From: Macrothele yani
Lineage: Eukaryota > Arthropoda > Arachnida > Araneae > Macrothelidae
Direction: 5' to 3'
Length of the DNA: 64,000 bases
Assembly: GCA_039090855.1 (NCBI GenBank)
Contig: CM077006.1
Coordinates: forward strand, 51,655,336 to 51,719,335
Below are positions 41,170 through 52,462 of this stretch, piece by piece. The position numbers were made by a program, and so were the translations under genes. The first letter of the stretch is position 1. Each line of letters starts with the position of its first letter. A model generated the notes under the pieces. That model was not told where the DNA came from, made no database searches, and saw nothing but the letters and a program-made list of their open reading frames with translations.

Positions 41170-41640
41170 TTATAAAATATATTACAATAGTTGAGAATAC
41201 ACAATGGCCTTGCTTTTCAACGCAGTTGGTCCAGCGCTGTAGGAGCTTCTTTAGAGTCCTTTTACTGAAAGACGAGTCAAGTATGCGTCTTTCCTTCCCT
41301 TCAAGGCCCATGGCGAATCGACGGCCTCTTAAGGCACCTGTGAGTGTACCAGACAGGTTGCAATCAGAAAGAACAATGTGAGGATTATACGGAAGATGCT
41401 CCAATACTTCAAGGATTTAATGGAGAGTTACAACATTGTGAGGAGCACTATGAGGACGGGCATTGTCGTGCAGGAGCAAAACACCTTCCAAATTCTAGTC
41501 CTCGGCGTTTCCTTCCAATTCGGCTTCATGTTGTGACGTAGCATCTCACTGTAGCGAACAGTGTTCACTCTTGAACCCTTCTCCTGATAATGTTCGAGTA
41601 ACAAACAATCAGCGACCATCTTTTCCTTAACAAACAGCAA
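41170..41640 (-). pseudogene. mariner-like transposase C-terminal fragment
   Basis: Minus-strand frames give LEHYQEKGSRVNTVRYSEML, the segment before the second catalytic Asp. A region matching the LHDNARPH motif then appears in a broken frame, followed by LEHLPYNP and LSGTLTGALRGRRF with KKLLQRWTNCVEKQGHCV. These are the mariner C-terminal landmarks. Both ends of the element are missing; the left edge meets the Helitron-like 3' end. Confidence 0.7.
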
Positions 41641-41650
41641 GCAACACTTT

Positions 41651-42131
41651 CCCTCCCCTAATAAAGAGTGAGAAATACTTTTCCAGATGTTTTTTGAGTG
41701 TGAACTTTTGTTTGATTGGTGATCCCAGATGTTCCCATTTCAAACTGTGGAGTTTAATACCTGGCTCTTAATGGTGGCTTCATGTTTTGTTCTCAGTGAT
41801 GATTCTTTTCAAAATGGCGTCCCTTTCGTTGCAATACGTCGTGGAAGTGTGACGTCACAAGATGCCGCTGAACATAAACGAATGTCTGTCCCTCTATGAT
41901 TAACATAACGTTTCAACTTGATTGGTGAAATATGCTCATATTTTGAAATATTTTCAATTTTTCTGACAATTTGAAGCTAATTCAACGGGGTGAAAATGCT
42001 GTGAAGTCCTCTCACATCCAGTCATTTTATTATGAACCGCATAGCGGGGAAATACGTGGTCAAATTTATGCTTCTATGAAAGATAAGTGTATGTAGTTTA
42101 GGGTCCTAAATAATTTGGCTACATATTCCAG
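41651..42131. other. Unassigned spacer
   Basis: No coding region or repeat ends recognised up to the (TA)n tract at 42132-42178. Confidence 0.4.
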
Positions 42132-42141
42132 AAGAAGGAGA

Positions 42142-42178
<37 letters not shown>

Positions 42179-42181
<3 letters not shown>

Positions 42182-42580
42182 TATAAAGAAGATACCTAAG
42201 CAAAAAAATACATATATAATTTTGACTCACACCTAGTACAACATAGAAAAGGTTATGTATCTACCTGTGTGAGTAAAAGGAGAAAAGATAAAAAAATAAA
42301 ATAAAACAACTGAATGTAGAAGGTGTCGAGAATACTGAGCCTTGGCTTTATCAAGGACCAGCAAAAACTCTGCATTTTCTCACTTCCACAAAGACCTAGT
42401 TGGAAATGGGTTTCTGCAAGGCCATAGATGCAAGTAACATTCCCACCTAAAATAGTTTAAAAAATATATATATAAAACACTTTCAAAACTGCTGCGTTGC
42501 GCGTTTTGATTTTCAGGTTATTTTGCACCCTTCGTATTAAATTCTAAAATTTTTTCCTTAGTCTTCAGTTTTGCTCTTAA

Positions 42581-42585
<5 letters not shown>
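42179..42585. repeat. PLE 3' repeat block (direct) joined to an inverted end block
   Basis: Bases 42179-42465 repeat the block at 46085-46385 and 48305-48602 in the same direction (with AAGAAGATACCTAAGCAAAA and ACTGAGCCTTGGCTTTATCA). Bases 42475-42585 are the reverse complement of 45974-46076. In the other copies the two blocks lie in the opposite relative order, so this is a rearranged junction at an ATATATATA microhomology. Confidence 0.8.
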
Positions 42586-42622
<37 letters not shown>

Positions 42623-42624
<2 letters not shown>

Positions 42625-43617
42625 TCATCATCATCATCATTGTCAACCATTATCAATCCACTGCTGGACGAAGGTCTCCCCAAGTTTCCTCCACAACGGT
42701 CTGTCTTCTGCCAGTCTCCTCCATGTCACCCCTGCATACTTTCGAATTTCATCCACCCATCTCCCATGTGGTCTTCTTCTGGGTCTTTTCCTGTCCCTTG
42801 GAATCCAATCTAAAATTTCGGCTGTCCATCGATGATCTGTCCTTCTGGCAGTATGTCCAGCCCATTGCCATTTCAGGGATTTAACTCTGATCATGATGTC
42901 TTCCACTCTTGTCATTTTTCGGATCCACGAGTTCCTCTTCTTATCTCTCCTAGTTACACCAAGCATGCACCTCTCCATGCTTCTTTGAGTTGTCTGCAGT
43001 CTTTGTATATCTCTTTTAGTTAAGGTCCACGTCTCTGCACCATACGTAAGCACTGGAAGGATGCATTGATCAAACACTTTTCTTTTAAGACATAATGGCA
43101 TATTGCTCTTGAAAATTATGCTGTTTCTTCCAAAAGCTCTCCAGGCAAGTTTTGTACGCCGATTAATTTCTTCATCAATGTGACCCTCACTTGATATCTG
43201 CTGTCCAAGATAAACGTACGTGTCTGTTATCTCCAGCTTTTCTCCATCAATCACTAAATCTTCATTTCTTGTAAAAGCATTGAATATCACTTTTGTCTTC
43301 TGAAAGTTCATTTTTAATCCCACTTCTTTACTCTTGTCAGCAAGTTCCTGGATCATACTCTGCAGCTCTGATGGGGTAGTTGCAAAAATGACTATGTCAT
43401 CAGCAAAACGAAGGTGGGTTAGATAATCTCCATTAATCTTTATCCCTTTGTTTTCCCAGCTCAGCGACTGAAAAACACCCTCCAATGTGGCATTAAAGAG
43501 CTTCGGAGATATGGTGTCACCTTGTCTCACTCCCTTTCCAATTTTTATGTGTGTTTTATTTTCAAACAGCCGAATCTTTGCACTTGCATTTTCATAGATG
43601 TTATTAATAATATCTAT
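42623..43617 (-). pseudogene. RTE-like LINE copy I, 5'-truncated
   Basis: Open frame from the RT palm to the stop: GVRQGDTISPKLFNATLEGV, LRFADDIVIFATTPSELQSM (catalytic DD), then the C-terminal region with YGAETWTLTKRDIQRLQT and RRPHGRWVDEIRKYAGVTWR. The 3' end is TTGACAATGATGATG followed by (TA)n. It lacks the endonuclease and the first half of the RT. It is a near-perfect mirror copy of 44962-45948 of copy II. Confidence 0.85.
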
Positions 43618-43648
43618 GAAAATGTATATATATATATATATATATATT

Positions 43649-45949
43649 TTTCATCTTGAACTCCTTCTTCAAGAAAAAGCCACACAGGAAATGGACATGG
43701 AGACATCCAAATGGGACGACAAGTGAAATTGATTTTATTATGTGTAACAAAAAACTCGTCATAGAAGACTGCAGTGTGCTAAACAAGTTCAACACAGTTA
43801 GTGACCATAGATTGGTGAGATGTAAGATGCACCTCAACACCAAACTTGAACGTGGCAAGCTCATAAGACAAACAAAATGTATTGACATAACCAACCTTAA
43901 AAAACACCATAATACCTTCAAATTGGAACTGAAGAACAGATTCTCTGCTTTAGAAAGCCTAACATCGGAAGAAGTGGATATTTCTGAAGTTAACAGAAAA
44001 GTAACCAAAGCTCTTATGGAAACAGCAACAAAATTAGCTGGGTCTAAGAACAAGTTGCATGTAAACAAATTATCAGGAAAAACGAAAATGTTGATGCAAA
44101 AAAGAAGAGAGATGAGGACAACTAAAGAAAATGTGACTTCCAAAGTGGAATATATAGAGCTATGCAAGACAGTAAGAAAAAGTATCACTGAAGACGTAAG
44201 AAAATTCAACTGTGAACTAGTGAGGAAAGCAATTGAAAACAACCAAAGCCTAAAGATAGCAAAGGGACATCTCAGTAAGGGAAGAAAACAGATTATGGCA
44301 CTGAGAAAAGAAGATGGTTCTGTAACAAGAAATAGAGGCGAAATTTTGACAAGAGTGAAAGATTTCTACTCCAAATTATATGAAAGGGATGATACATGCA
44401 CTCCAGACATCATGAAAGATACCAGTACCAGAGTTCCTCCAGTCCTTCCAGCAGAAGTTGCACATGCAATCAAGAACATGAAGCGGGGAAAAGCTCCAGG
44501 AGAAGATGGAATTACTGTAGACATCATACAAGAAGCAAGTGGAGAAATTGAAACAGTACTCGCCCAAATTTTCACTCGATGCCTTAATGAAGGAAAGATT
44601 CCTGAGGATTGGAACACCGCTACAATGATCCTGATACATAAGAAAGGTGACATTGAGGATCTCGGAAACTACAGACCTATCAGCCTCCTATCAGTAGTTT
44701 ATAAAATCTTCACTAAAGTTCTTTCACACCGCTTGAAGGTAACACTGGACATGGCTCAACCGAGAGAACAAGCTGGATTCAGGAGTGGCTACAGCACAAT
44801 AGATCATATCCACGTACTGAGAGAACTAATTGAAAGAGCGAGGGAATATGAACTTCCATTGTGCATGGCTTTTATCGATTATGAAAAAGCCTTTGATTCG
44901 GTGAAACCATCAGCAGTTACAATGGCTCTGAAAACCTGCGGTATTGAAGATGCATACATTAATATTATTAATAACATCTATGAAAATGCAAGTGCAAAGA
45001 TTCGGCTGTTTGAAAATACAACACACATAAAAATTGGAAAGGGAGTGAGACAAGGTGACACCATATCTCCGAAGCTCTTTAATGCCACATTGGAGGGTGT
45101 TTTTCAGTCGCTGAGCTGGGAAAACAAAGGGATCAAGATTAATGGAGATTATCTAACGCACCTTCGTTTTGCTGATGACGTAGTCATTTTTGCAACTACC
45201 CCATCAGAGCTGCAGAGTATGATCCAGGAACTTGCTGACAAGAGTAAAGAAGTGGGATTAAAAATGAACTTTCAGAAGACAAAAGTGATGTTCAATGCTT
45301 TTACAAGAAATGAAGATTTATCGATTGATGGAGAAAAGCTGGAGATAACAGACACGTACGTTTATCTTGGACAGCAGATATCAAGTGAGGGTCACATTGA
45401 TGAAGAAATTAATCGGCGTACAAAACTTGCCTGGAGAGCTTTTGGAAGAAACAGCATAATTTTCAAGAGCAATATGACATTATGTCTTAAAAGAAAAGTG
45501 TTTGATCAATGCATCCTTCCAGTGCTTACGTATGGTGCAGAGACGTGGACCTTAACTAAAAGAGATATACAAAGACTGCAGACAACTCAAAGAAGCATGG
45601 AGAGGTGCATACTTGGTGTAACCAGGAGAGATAAGAAGAAGAACTCGTGGATCCGAAAAATGACAAGAGTGGAAGACATCATGATCAGAGTTAAATCCCT
45701 GAAATGGCAATGGGCTGGACATACTGCCAGAAGGACAGATCATCGATGGACAGCCGAAATTTTAGATTGGATTCCAAGGGACAGGAAAAGACCCAGAAGA
45801 AGACCACATGGGAGATGGGTGGATGAAATTCGAAAGTATGCAGGGGTGACATGGAGGAGACTGGCACAAGACAGACTGTTGTGGAGGAAACTTGGGGAGA
45901 CCTTCGTCCAGCAGTGGATTGATAATGGTTGACAATGATGATGATGATG
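43649..45949 (+). mobile_element. RTE-like LINE copy II between (TA)n tracts
   Basis: Starts abruptly after (TA)n at TTTTTCATCTTGAACTCC and ends TTGACAATGATGATGATGAT into (TA)n. The short tandem GAT repeat at the 3' end, without poly-A, is typical of RTE-type LINEs. The 5' start is identical to that of copy III at 52463. Confidence 0.82.
43656..45932 (+). CDS. RTE-like endonuclease/reverse transcriptase, open but 5'-truncated
   Basis: 758 open codons. Residues 1-55 are the end of the apurinic-type endonuclease (HRKWTWRHPNGTTSEIDFIM and NTVSDHRLVRC). A long Lys-rich linker follows. The RT domain spans about 230-560: AVEVAHAIKNMKRGKAPGED-like start, DWNTATMILIHKKGDIEDLG, FIDYEKAFDSV at about 405 and LRFADDVVIF at about 504, which hold the catalytic Asps. 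The C-terminal part has QWAGHTARRTDHRWTAEI. No ATG begins the frame; the listed start is a TTG, and the open frame runs on into (TA)n. Most of the nuclease is missing, so the copy cannot retrotranspose alone, although the RT looks intact. Confidence 0.85.
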   Translation: MNSFFKKKPHRKWTWRHPNGTTSEIDFIMCNKKLVIEDCSVLNKFNTVSDHRLVRCKMHLNTKLERGKLIRQTKCIDITNLKKHHNTFKLELKNRFSALESLTSEEVDISEVNRKVTKALMETATKLAGSKNKLHVNKLSGKTKMLMQKRREMRTTKENVTSKVEYIELCKTVRKSITEDVRKFNCELVRKAIENNQSLKIAKGHLSKGRKQIMALRKEDGSVTRNRGEILTRVKDFYSKLYERDDTCTPDIMKDTSTRVPPVLPAEVAHAIKNMKRGKAPGEDGITVDIIQEASGEIETVLAQIFTRCLNEGKIPEDWNTATMILIHKKGDIEDLGNYRPISLLSVVYKIFTKVLSHRLKVTLDMAQPREQAGFRSGYSTIDHIHVLRELIERAREYELPLCMAFIDYEKAFDSVKPSAVTMALKTCGIEDAYINIINNIYENASAKIRLFENTTHIKIGKGVRQGDTISPKLFNATLEGVFQSLSWENKGIKINGDYLTHLRFADDVVIFATTPSELQSMIQELADKSKEVGLKMNFQKTKVMFNAFTRNEDLSIDGEKLEITDTYVYLGQQISSEGHIDEEINRRTKLAWRAFGRNSIIFKSNMTLCLKRKVFDQCILPVLTYGAETWTLTKRDIQRLQTTQRSMERCILGVTRRDKKKNSWIRKMTRVEDIMIRVKSLKWQWAGHTARRTDHRWTAEILDWIPRDRKRPRRRPHGRWVDEIRKYAGVTWRRLAQDRLLWRKLGETFVQQWIDNG

Positions 45950-45972
45950 ATATATATATATATATATATATA

Positions 45973-47426
45973 CTTAAGAGCAAAACTGAAGACTAAGGAA
46001 AAAATTTTAGAATTTAACACGAAGGGTGCAAAATAACCTGAAAATCAAAACGCGCAACGCAGCAGTTTTGAAAATTCAGAATTCACATTCTATAAAGAAG
46101 ATACCTAATCAAAAAAATACATATATAATTTTGACTCACACCTAGTACAACATAGAAAAGGTTATGTATCTACCTGTGTGAGTAAAAGGAGAAAAGATAA
46201 AAAAATAAAATAAAACAACTGAATGTAGAAGGTGTCGAGAATACTGAGCCTTGGCTTTATCAAGGACCAGCAAAAACTCTGCATTTTCTCACTTCTACAA
46301 AGACCTAGTTGGAAATGGGTTTCTGCAAGGCCATAGATGCAAGTAACATTCCCACCTAAAATAGTTTAAAAAATATATATATAAGTCATGTCCTCCGTAG
46401 AGTAGCATGACCTAGCACTAGTTAACAATTTCGCTTGCATCCATTAACCTTCATGGCCCGACCCATGCTCTTCATCTGTTACTATTAAACAGAGAGAAGA
46501 AGATTAAAGAGAACTCAAGCTGTGAGAGTGACATAATAAATAGAAATGATTTTCAGCTATAACGAAATTCCAAGTTCGTTTGAGAGAGAATTTAAACCTG
46601 AAAAACAATGCAAAAGAAATCCAAATTTTACATTGCAATTAAAAAAGGAAATGTTAATTTATAACGAACAGATTTTTGAAAGAAAACTTGAGTCTAAAAC
46701 CCCCTACTCTACAACTTATGACAGCACGAAAACGAGAATAAGTTAAAGATAATAATTAACTAAAGAAAACTTTGTGAAAGTTATATACCTTAAACAGTTA
46801 GTTGCAATATGTACAAAGTATTTCAGCAGTGCTTTAAGTGCATAATTAATTAGTTATTAAGAACTTTACTACTTTGAAAAAAACAGCGCATAGACAGCGC
46901 ATAGAAAAGGAACATGCTTAGCCATCTTCTGTTCCTAGGTACCCCAAAAGACGCTCAAAGTTACAAAGAAAAGTAAGAGTTAAAACCCGCATAAATGTTA
47001 ACAGACAAACCAATGCTTAAAAGCTGAAAAGCTAAAAAACGACAGAGAAAAGGTACATAAAGTACAAACATTGAACTTATAAAACCTAGAACCCAAAAAC
47101 AAGGAAGAGAGCTTACCTCTTGTGTGACAAAAACTTTTCTCCTCACAAGAGGAGAACATGGCTGACCTCTTCCGCCACTCCCTAGACGCTGGGGGGCAGT
47201 GAGGGTGGGGCTGATGGCCTCCTCATACAGCAAGAAACCAACGCGCGGAGGTTTTAACCAGAGAAAAAAATATATAAACTTAAGACTGTGGATCTGTATG
47301 ATCAGAATGAGCAGAATTAACTCTCCAGAATACATGAGAAATATTATAAAATACACGAGCAGTTTATTTAATAATCTTTGCATGTATTAAATCACCTTAG
47401 TGAGCTTCTATAGATGAATCAGAATC
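45973..47426 (-). mobile_element. PLE-type unit 1 (3' end blocks only)
   Basis: Collinear with 48194-49645 of the RT-bearing unit: end block with AACGCGCAACGCAGCAG, the 290-bp block, then sequence with TTAACAATTTCGCTTGCATC and CCCTAGACGCTGGGGGGCAG. It stops at 47426 inside CAGAATCTG and is joined to an inverted piece of the same sequence. No RT is left. Short ORFs (46961-47383) are untranslated-region noise. Confidence 0.75.
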
Positions 47427-48127
47427 TGTTTAAGGTATATAACTTTCACAAAGTTTTCTTTAGTTAATTATTATCTTTAACTTATTCTCGTTTTCGTGCT
47501 GTCATAAGTTGTAGAGTAGGGGTTTTAGACTCAAGTTTTCTTTCAAAAATCTGTTCGTTATAAATTAACATTTCCTTTTTAATTGCAATGTAAAATTTGA
47601 TTTCTTTTGCATTGTTTTTCAGGTTTAAATTCTCTCAAACGAACTTGGAATTTCGTTATAGCTGAAAATCATTTCTATTTATTATGTCACTCTCACAGCT
47701 TGAGTTCTCTTTAATCTTCTTCTCTGTTTAATAGTAACAGATGAAGAGCATGGGTCGGGCCATGAAGGTTAATGGATGCAAGCGAAATTGTTAACTAGTG
47801 CTAGGTCATGCTACCTCTACGGAGGACATGACTTATATATATATTTTTTAAACTATTTTAGGTGGGAATGTTACTTGCATCTATGGCCTTGCAGAAACTC
47901 ATTTCCAACCAGGTCTTTGTAGAAGTGAGAAAAATGCAGAGTTTTTGCTGGTCCTTGATAAAGCCAAGGCTCAGTATTCTCGACACCTTCTACATTCAGT
48001 TGTTTTATTTTATTTTTTTATCTTTTCTCCTTTTACTCACACAGGTAGATACATAACCTTTTCTATGTTGTACTAGGTGTGAGTCAAAATTATATATGTA
48101 TTTTTTTGCTTAGGTATCTTCTTTATA

Positions 48128-48128
<1 letters not shown>
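47427..48128 (+). mobile_element. PLE-type unit 2, inverted partial copy
   Basis: Reverse complement of about 46090-46790 (for example GGTCATGCTACCTCTACGGA against the plus copy at 46390). It ends at (TA)n 48129-48193. Together with unit 1 it forms a large inverted repeat, the arrangement known for PLE insertions. Confidence 0.75.
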
Positions 48129-48193
<65 letters not shown>

Positions 48194-48195
<2 letters not shown>

Positions 48196-50876
48196 TGAAG
48201 AGCAAAACTGAAAACTAAGGAAAAAACTTTAGAATTTAAAACGAAAGTTGCAAAATAACCTGAAGATCACAACGCGCAACGCAGCAGTTATGAAAATTCA
48301 GAATTCACATTCTATTTAGAAGAGACCTAAGCAAAAAAATATATATTTTTTTGACTCACCCCAAGTACAACATAGAAAAGGTTATGTATCTACCGGTGTG
48401 AGTAAAAGGAGAAAAAATAAAAAAATAAATAAAACAACTGAATGTAGAAAGTGTAGAGAATACTGAGCCTTGGCTTTATCAAGGACCAGCAGAAACTCTG
48501 CATTTTCTCACTTCCACAAAGACCTAGTTGGAAATGGGTTTCTGCAAGGCCATAGATGCAAGTAACATGCCCACCAAAAAATGTTTTAAAAAATATATAT
48601 ATGTCATGACCTGCGCAGAGTTGTATGACCTAGCACTAGTTAACAATTTCGCTTGCATCCATAACCCTCCTGGCCCGACCCATGCTCTTCATCTGTTACT
48701 ATTAAGCAGAGAGAAGAAGATCGAAGAGAACTCAAGCCGTGAGAGTGACATAATAATTAGAAATAATTTTCAGCTATAACGAAATGCCAAGTTCGCCTGA
48801 GAGAGAATTTAAACCCGAAAAGCAATGCAACAGAAATCCAAACCTCTACATTGCAATCAAAAAAGGAAATATTAATTTTTAAAAAAATCAGATTTTTGAA
48901 AGAAAACTTGATCCTAAAACCCCCTACTCTACAACTTCTGACAACACAAAAACGAGAATAAATTAAAGACAATAATTAACTAAAGAAGAGCTTTGTGAAA
49001 GTTATATAACATAAACAATTAGTTGCAATATGTACAAAGTATTTCAGCAGTGCTTTAAGTGCATAATTAAGTAGTTATTAAGAACTTAACTACTTTGAAA
49101 ATACAGCGCAAAGAAAAGGAACTGTGCTTAGCCATCTGTTGTGCCTAAGTTTCCTAAAAGACGCGCAAAGTTACCAAGAAAAGAAAGAGTTAAAACCCGC
49201 AAAAATGTTAACAGACAAGACAGTGCCTAAAAGCTGAAAAGCAAAAAACAAGAGAGAAAAAAAGGTACAAGAAGTTCAAACATTGAACTTATAAAACCTA
49301 AAACCCAAAGACAAGGAAGAGAGCTTACCTCTTATGCAACTAAACTTTCTCCACACAAGAGAAAAACATGGCTGACCTCTTCCCCAAGCGTCCTAACACT
49401 TCTGCCACTCCCTAGTCGCTGGGGGGCAGTGTGGGTGGGGCTGATGGCCTCCTCATACTGAAAGAAACCAACTCGCGGAGATTTTAACCAGAGAAAAAAG
49501 TATATATACTTAAGACTGTGGATCTGTATGATCAGAAAGAGTAGAATTAACTCTCCAGAATACATGAGAAATATTATAAAATACACAAGTGGTGTAATTT
49601 AATAATCTTTGCATGTATTAAATCACCTTAGTGAGCTTCTATAGATTATTCAGAATCTTATTAATTTTAATGTTAGTTTTACTATTTTTAGTATAGCTAT
49701 CCTAGTGATGAATAACTAGTTTTCTTTTTTATTTTTTTATTTGTTTTTATTTATTTTATAAACAGATATTTAAGCTTTTTTGTGATTTTGTCTAAATTAT
49801 TTAATTTTTTGTTGTAATAGGACCTTCATATCCATAGCACTAAGGTTTCTTTTTGTAGTTAATAGGCATCCTTTAGCCAACTTCCTTACGGCTTTGATTG
49901 GTCAGAATCATATTATTAACTGTGTAGAAAATTAAAGCAGATCTGCCAACCTTACTCTATTATTCAGAATAATTTTTCTTAAAGTATTAATGTGGTAATT
50001 GAAGTCCAAATTGTTGCTGCAAATTCTTGAAATTCTTAGGACCTGAGAAATTAGTACATTCTCAATTACTTTGGTTGATATGTTATTATTCCAGTGTAGA
50101 TATTTAATTACTTTGAAAGGAAAATTAACTCTTTTATCAAAGAGGCTAATAGATGGGTTACCTCTGTTGAGCTTAATGCTTAAGTCTAGGAACTCAAGTT
50201 CCTGATTACTGTGGTTGGTTTTACATAAGTTAAGAGAGCTAGGATAGATATTATCAAAATCACTCTCTATAACTTCTGAATTATTGATACACAGCAGATC
50301 ATCAATATATCTAAATGTGTAAAGGTAGTTATCTGAGCAGGTGGGGTGATTTTTAATGAATTTATATTCCTTAAAGAACAGGAATAGATTAGCGATATTC
50401 GTGGAGGTTGATGTTCCCATGGGAATACCGTTCACTTGCTTATAGAGGGTATTATTAAATAAGATATGGTTATTTTTTATGCAGCAATTGAGATAAGAGT
50501 TCCAAGCTCCTACATTAACAAATTGGTTAAGTTTAAATTCTGCATACAGCTCTATAAAGGTAGTGATTATATCTGATAGAGGCAGATTGGTACATAGGTT
50601 CTCAAAATCATAACTATTAATATCTAAGGGACATACTTTGAGTATAGTAGAGATTACTTCTGCATTATTGTTAATTATCCAAAAATCTCTGTACATCAAA
50701 TTAGTACAGTTCCTAATGTGTTTCAAAACCTTCTTTAAGACATCTTCAAAAGCAAGATCTATTTTCTTTTTATGACTCCTTACTCCACTAGCTATGAACC
50801 TGAACTTCACGGGATCTTTATGAAACTTAACCGTTGCAAAAAGAAATGGAAATTCAGGCTCATTCTCTTCTAAATA

Positions 50877-50878
<2 letters not shown>
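48194..50878 (-). mobile_element. PLE-type unit 3 with reverse transcriptase, between (TA)n tracts
   Basis: Flanked by (TA)n at 48129-48193 and 50879-50911. On the minus strand the RT comes first (50878-49932), then about 1.7 kb of untranslated sequence that contains the blocks repeated in units 1 and 2. The 5' end is truncated at the (TA)n. No GIY-YIG domain was found downstream of the RT, unlike the PLE at 1.4-6.7 kb. Confidence 0.75.
49932..50878 (-). CDS. Penelope-type reverse transcriptase (5'-truncated, open frame)
   Basis: About 315 open codons after the (TA)n. Motifs in order: PFLFATVKFHKDPVKFRFIA (RT entry), SYDFENLCTNLPLSD (motif A), YKQVNGIPMGTSTS (motif B), FRYIDDLLCINNSE (catalytic YIDD), and ELEFLDLSIKLNRGNPSISL with DKRVNFPF after the palm. 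It ends RLADLL. The FLDL...LYDKR-type tail and a stop soon after the thumb differ from classical Penelope, where a YRK motif and GIY-YIG domain follow. This agrees with PLE lineages whose endonuclease is N-terminal or absent. The N terminus is lost, so the two cannot be told apart here. Confidence 0.7.
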
Positions 50879-50914
<36 letters not shown>

Positions 50915-51059
50915 TATATTGACAAAAGTCACCGAACACCCCTTCAAAAGCAAATGAACGGATCCGCTGCATTGTTAAGATGCGCGGTATAGCTGCAAAC
51001 GGTATAAAAACAAACCTGCAGCTCACCGCGATCACATCGCCCTGTGAAGTTGAGTGAAA

Positions 51060-52329
51060 ATGTCGCGGCGGGAGAGAATTGACTTTGAAAACGGAAAGAT
51101 TGTTCAGTGTTATATTAGTGGGTTGTCCATAAGAGAAACCGAGAGGCGTTTAAACATACCCAGGCCAACTGTTTTTGATGTACTGAATAAGTGGAAGACA
51201 CATGGCGTACCTGAAGCAGCAAAACGTACAGGCAGACCAAAGAAAATCAGTGATAGAGGATGTCGAAGCCTCAGGAGAGTCGTTACTGCTAATCGACGGA
51301 GTACTGCACAAGACCTCAGTGTGCAGGTGAGTAAAAATGCTCAAACCTCAGTATGTACACTTACCATTCGCAGAGAACTGCATTCCGTGGGTTACCGTTT
51401 TCGTGCGGCTGCTCATAAGCTTTTCATCTCCACTTGGAATGCTACTCGTCGTTTTTTTTTTTTTTTTTTTTTTTTGAGGTTTAACGACCACCGTGAGCAA
51501 CTCAATGGGCTATAAGCAGTCGCCCGTCCCTAATTTAGGGTCACTGGTTCCAGGGAAGGGAGAGAGCCAGTGCCGTAAGACAAACACAACATCCATGCCT
51601 GACCGGGATTCGAACCCGGACCCCTTACGGACGAACGATCAGAGGCGGACGCCTTAGACCACTGCGCCACCGGGGCGGCAGCTACTCGTCGTTTCGCATG
51701 GTGTAAAGAACATTTATCGTGGACCGTAGATCAGTGGAAACGGGTCCTATGGGCTGATGAATCGAGGTACAATATCCATCAGTCTGATGGCCGTGTGTGG
51801 GTATGGCGGCAGCGGGCGGAACGCTATTTATCACAGTGTACTATTCCTACGGTCAAGTTTGGAGCTGGCTTTGTACTCATGTGGGGGTGTTTTTCGTGGT
51901 ATGGTCTCGGTCCATTGGTTATCGTGGATAAACCTGTTAACCAGCACGTCTACCTCGATATTCTGGACAATTATGCCCTACCAACTCTGTGGCAATACAA
52001 TGGAACTGAGCCTTGCTTGCTGGTACCAGCAAGATAATGCACCGAGCCATAAAGCAAGAACTGTTACTGCGTGGTTTCACGATAATTCCAAATCTTGTGT
52101 GAACTGGCTAGCACACAGCCTTAATCTTAATTCCATAGAGCACCTATGGGATGAATTAGAGCGCCGCATAATAAGTTTGGAACCAAGGCCCACTACTAAG
52201 CAACAGTTAACGGCAGCATTGTGTACTGAATTGAAGCGCATACCTAACGCTGTGTTCCAAAACTTTGTCGAAAGCCTGTCTCGAAGGGTCAGTGCATGCA
52301 TTAAGGCCAAAGGTGGATCGACATCGTAA
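51060..52329 (+). pseudogene. Tc1-like transposase interrupted by a SINE
   Basis: Starts MSRRERIDFENGKIVQCYIS, first helix-turn-helix with SIRETERRLNIPRPTVFDVL, hinge TGRPKKISDRG, second helix with TIRRELHSVGYRFRAAAHK. The SINE enters after WNATR. Beyond it come RVLWADESRYNIHQSDGRVW and [21 protein letters not shown] frameshift near 52020 leads to WYQQDNAPSHKARTVTAWF, then [14 protein letters not shown], ending RRVSACIKAKGGSTS. The catalytic acids are all visible. Apart from the SINE and one frameshift the gene is well kept, so both lesions are recent. Confidence 0.9.
51453..51679 (-). mobile_element. tRNA-derived SINE, family 1, in Tc1 transposase
   Basis: Minus-strand full-length copy with a long T tract at the left (its A-tail). 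The target duplication GCTACTCGTCGTTT lies on both sides, which proves retrotransposition into the transposase codons. Head at the right, with GCCACCGGGGCGGC. Confidence 0.93.
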
Positions 52330-52462
52330 TAATGTATGTCAATAAATGCTATGTTGTGTTTCTCTCCTAGGAGTCCGGTGACTTTTGTCAATATAGTGTA
52401 TATATATATATATATATATATAGTGTATATATATATATATATATATATAGTGTATATATATA

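Larger units (their letters stand above)
50912..52398 (+). mobile_element. Tc1-like element with SINE insert, next to (TA)n
   Basis: Left end CTATATTGACAAAAGTCACC, right end its inverse extended as CACTATATTGACAAAAGTCA read on the minus strand. Both ends touch (TA)n tracts, so the target TA cannot be placed exactly. A TATA-like GGTATAAAAAC at about 51000 lies 60 bp before the ATG. An extra inverted copy of the right end sits at 54010-54044. Confidence 0.9.

Noticed and set aside
42571..42813. ORF beginning with repeated IY residues
   Set aside because: Translation of (TA)n joined to the antisense of LINE sequence; the same is true at 45762-46020 and 52388-52727.
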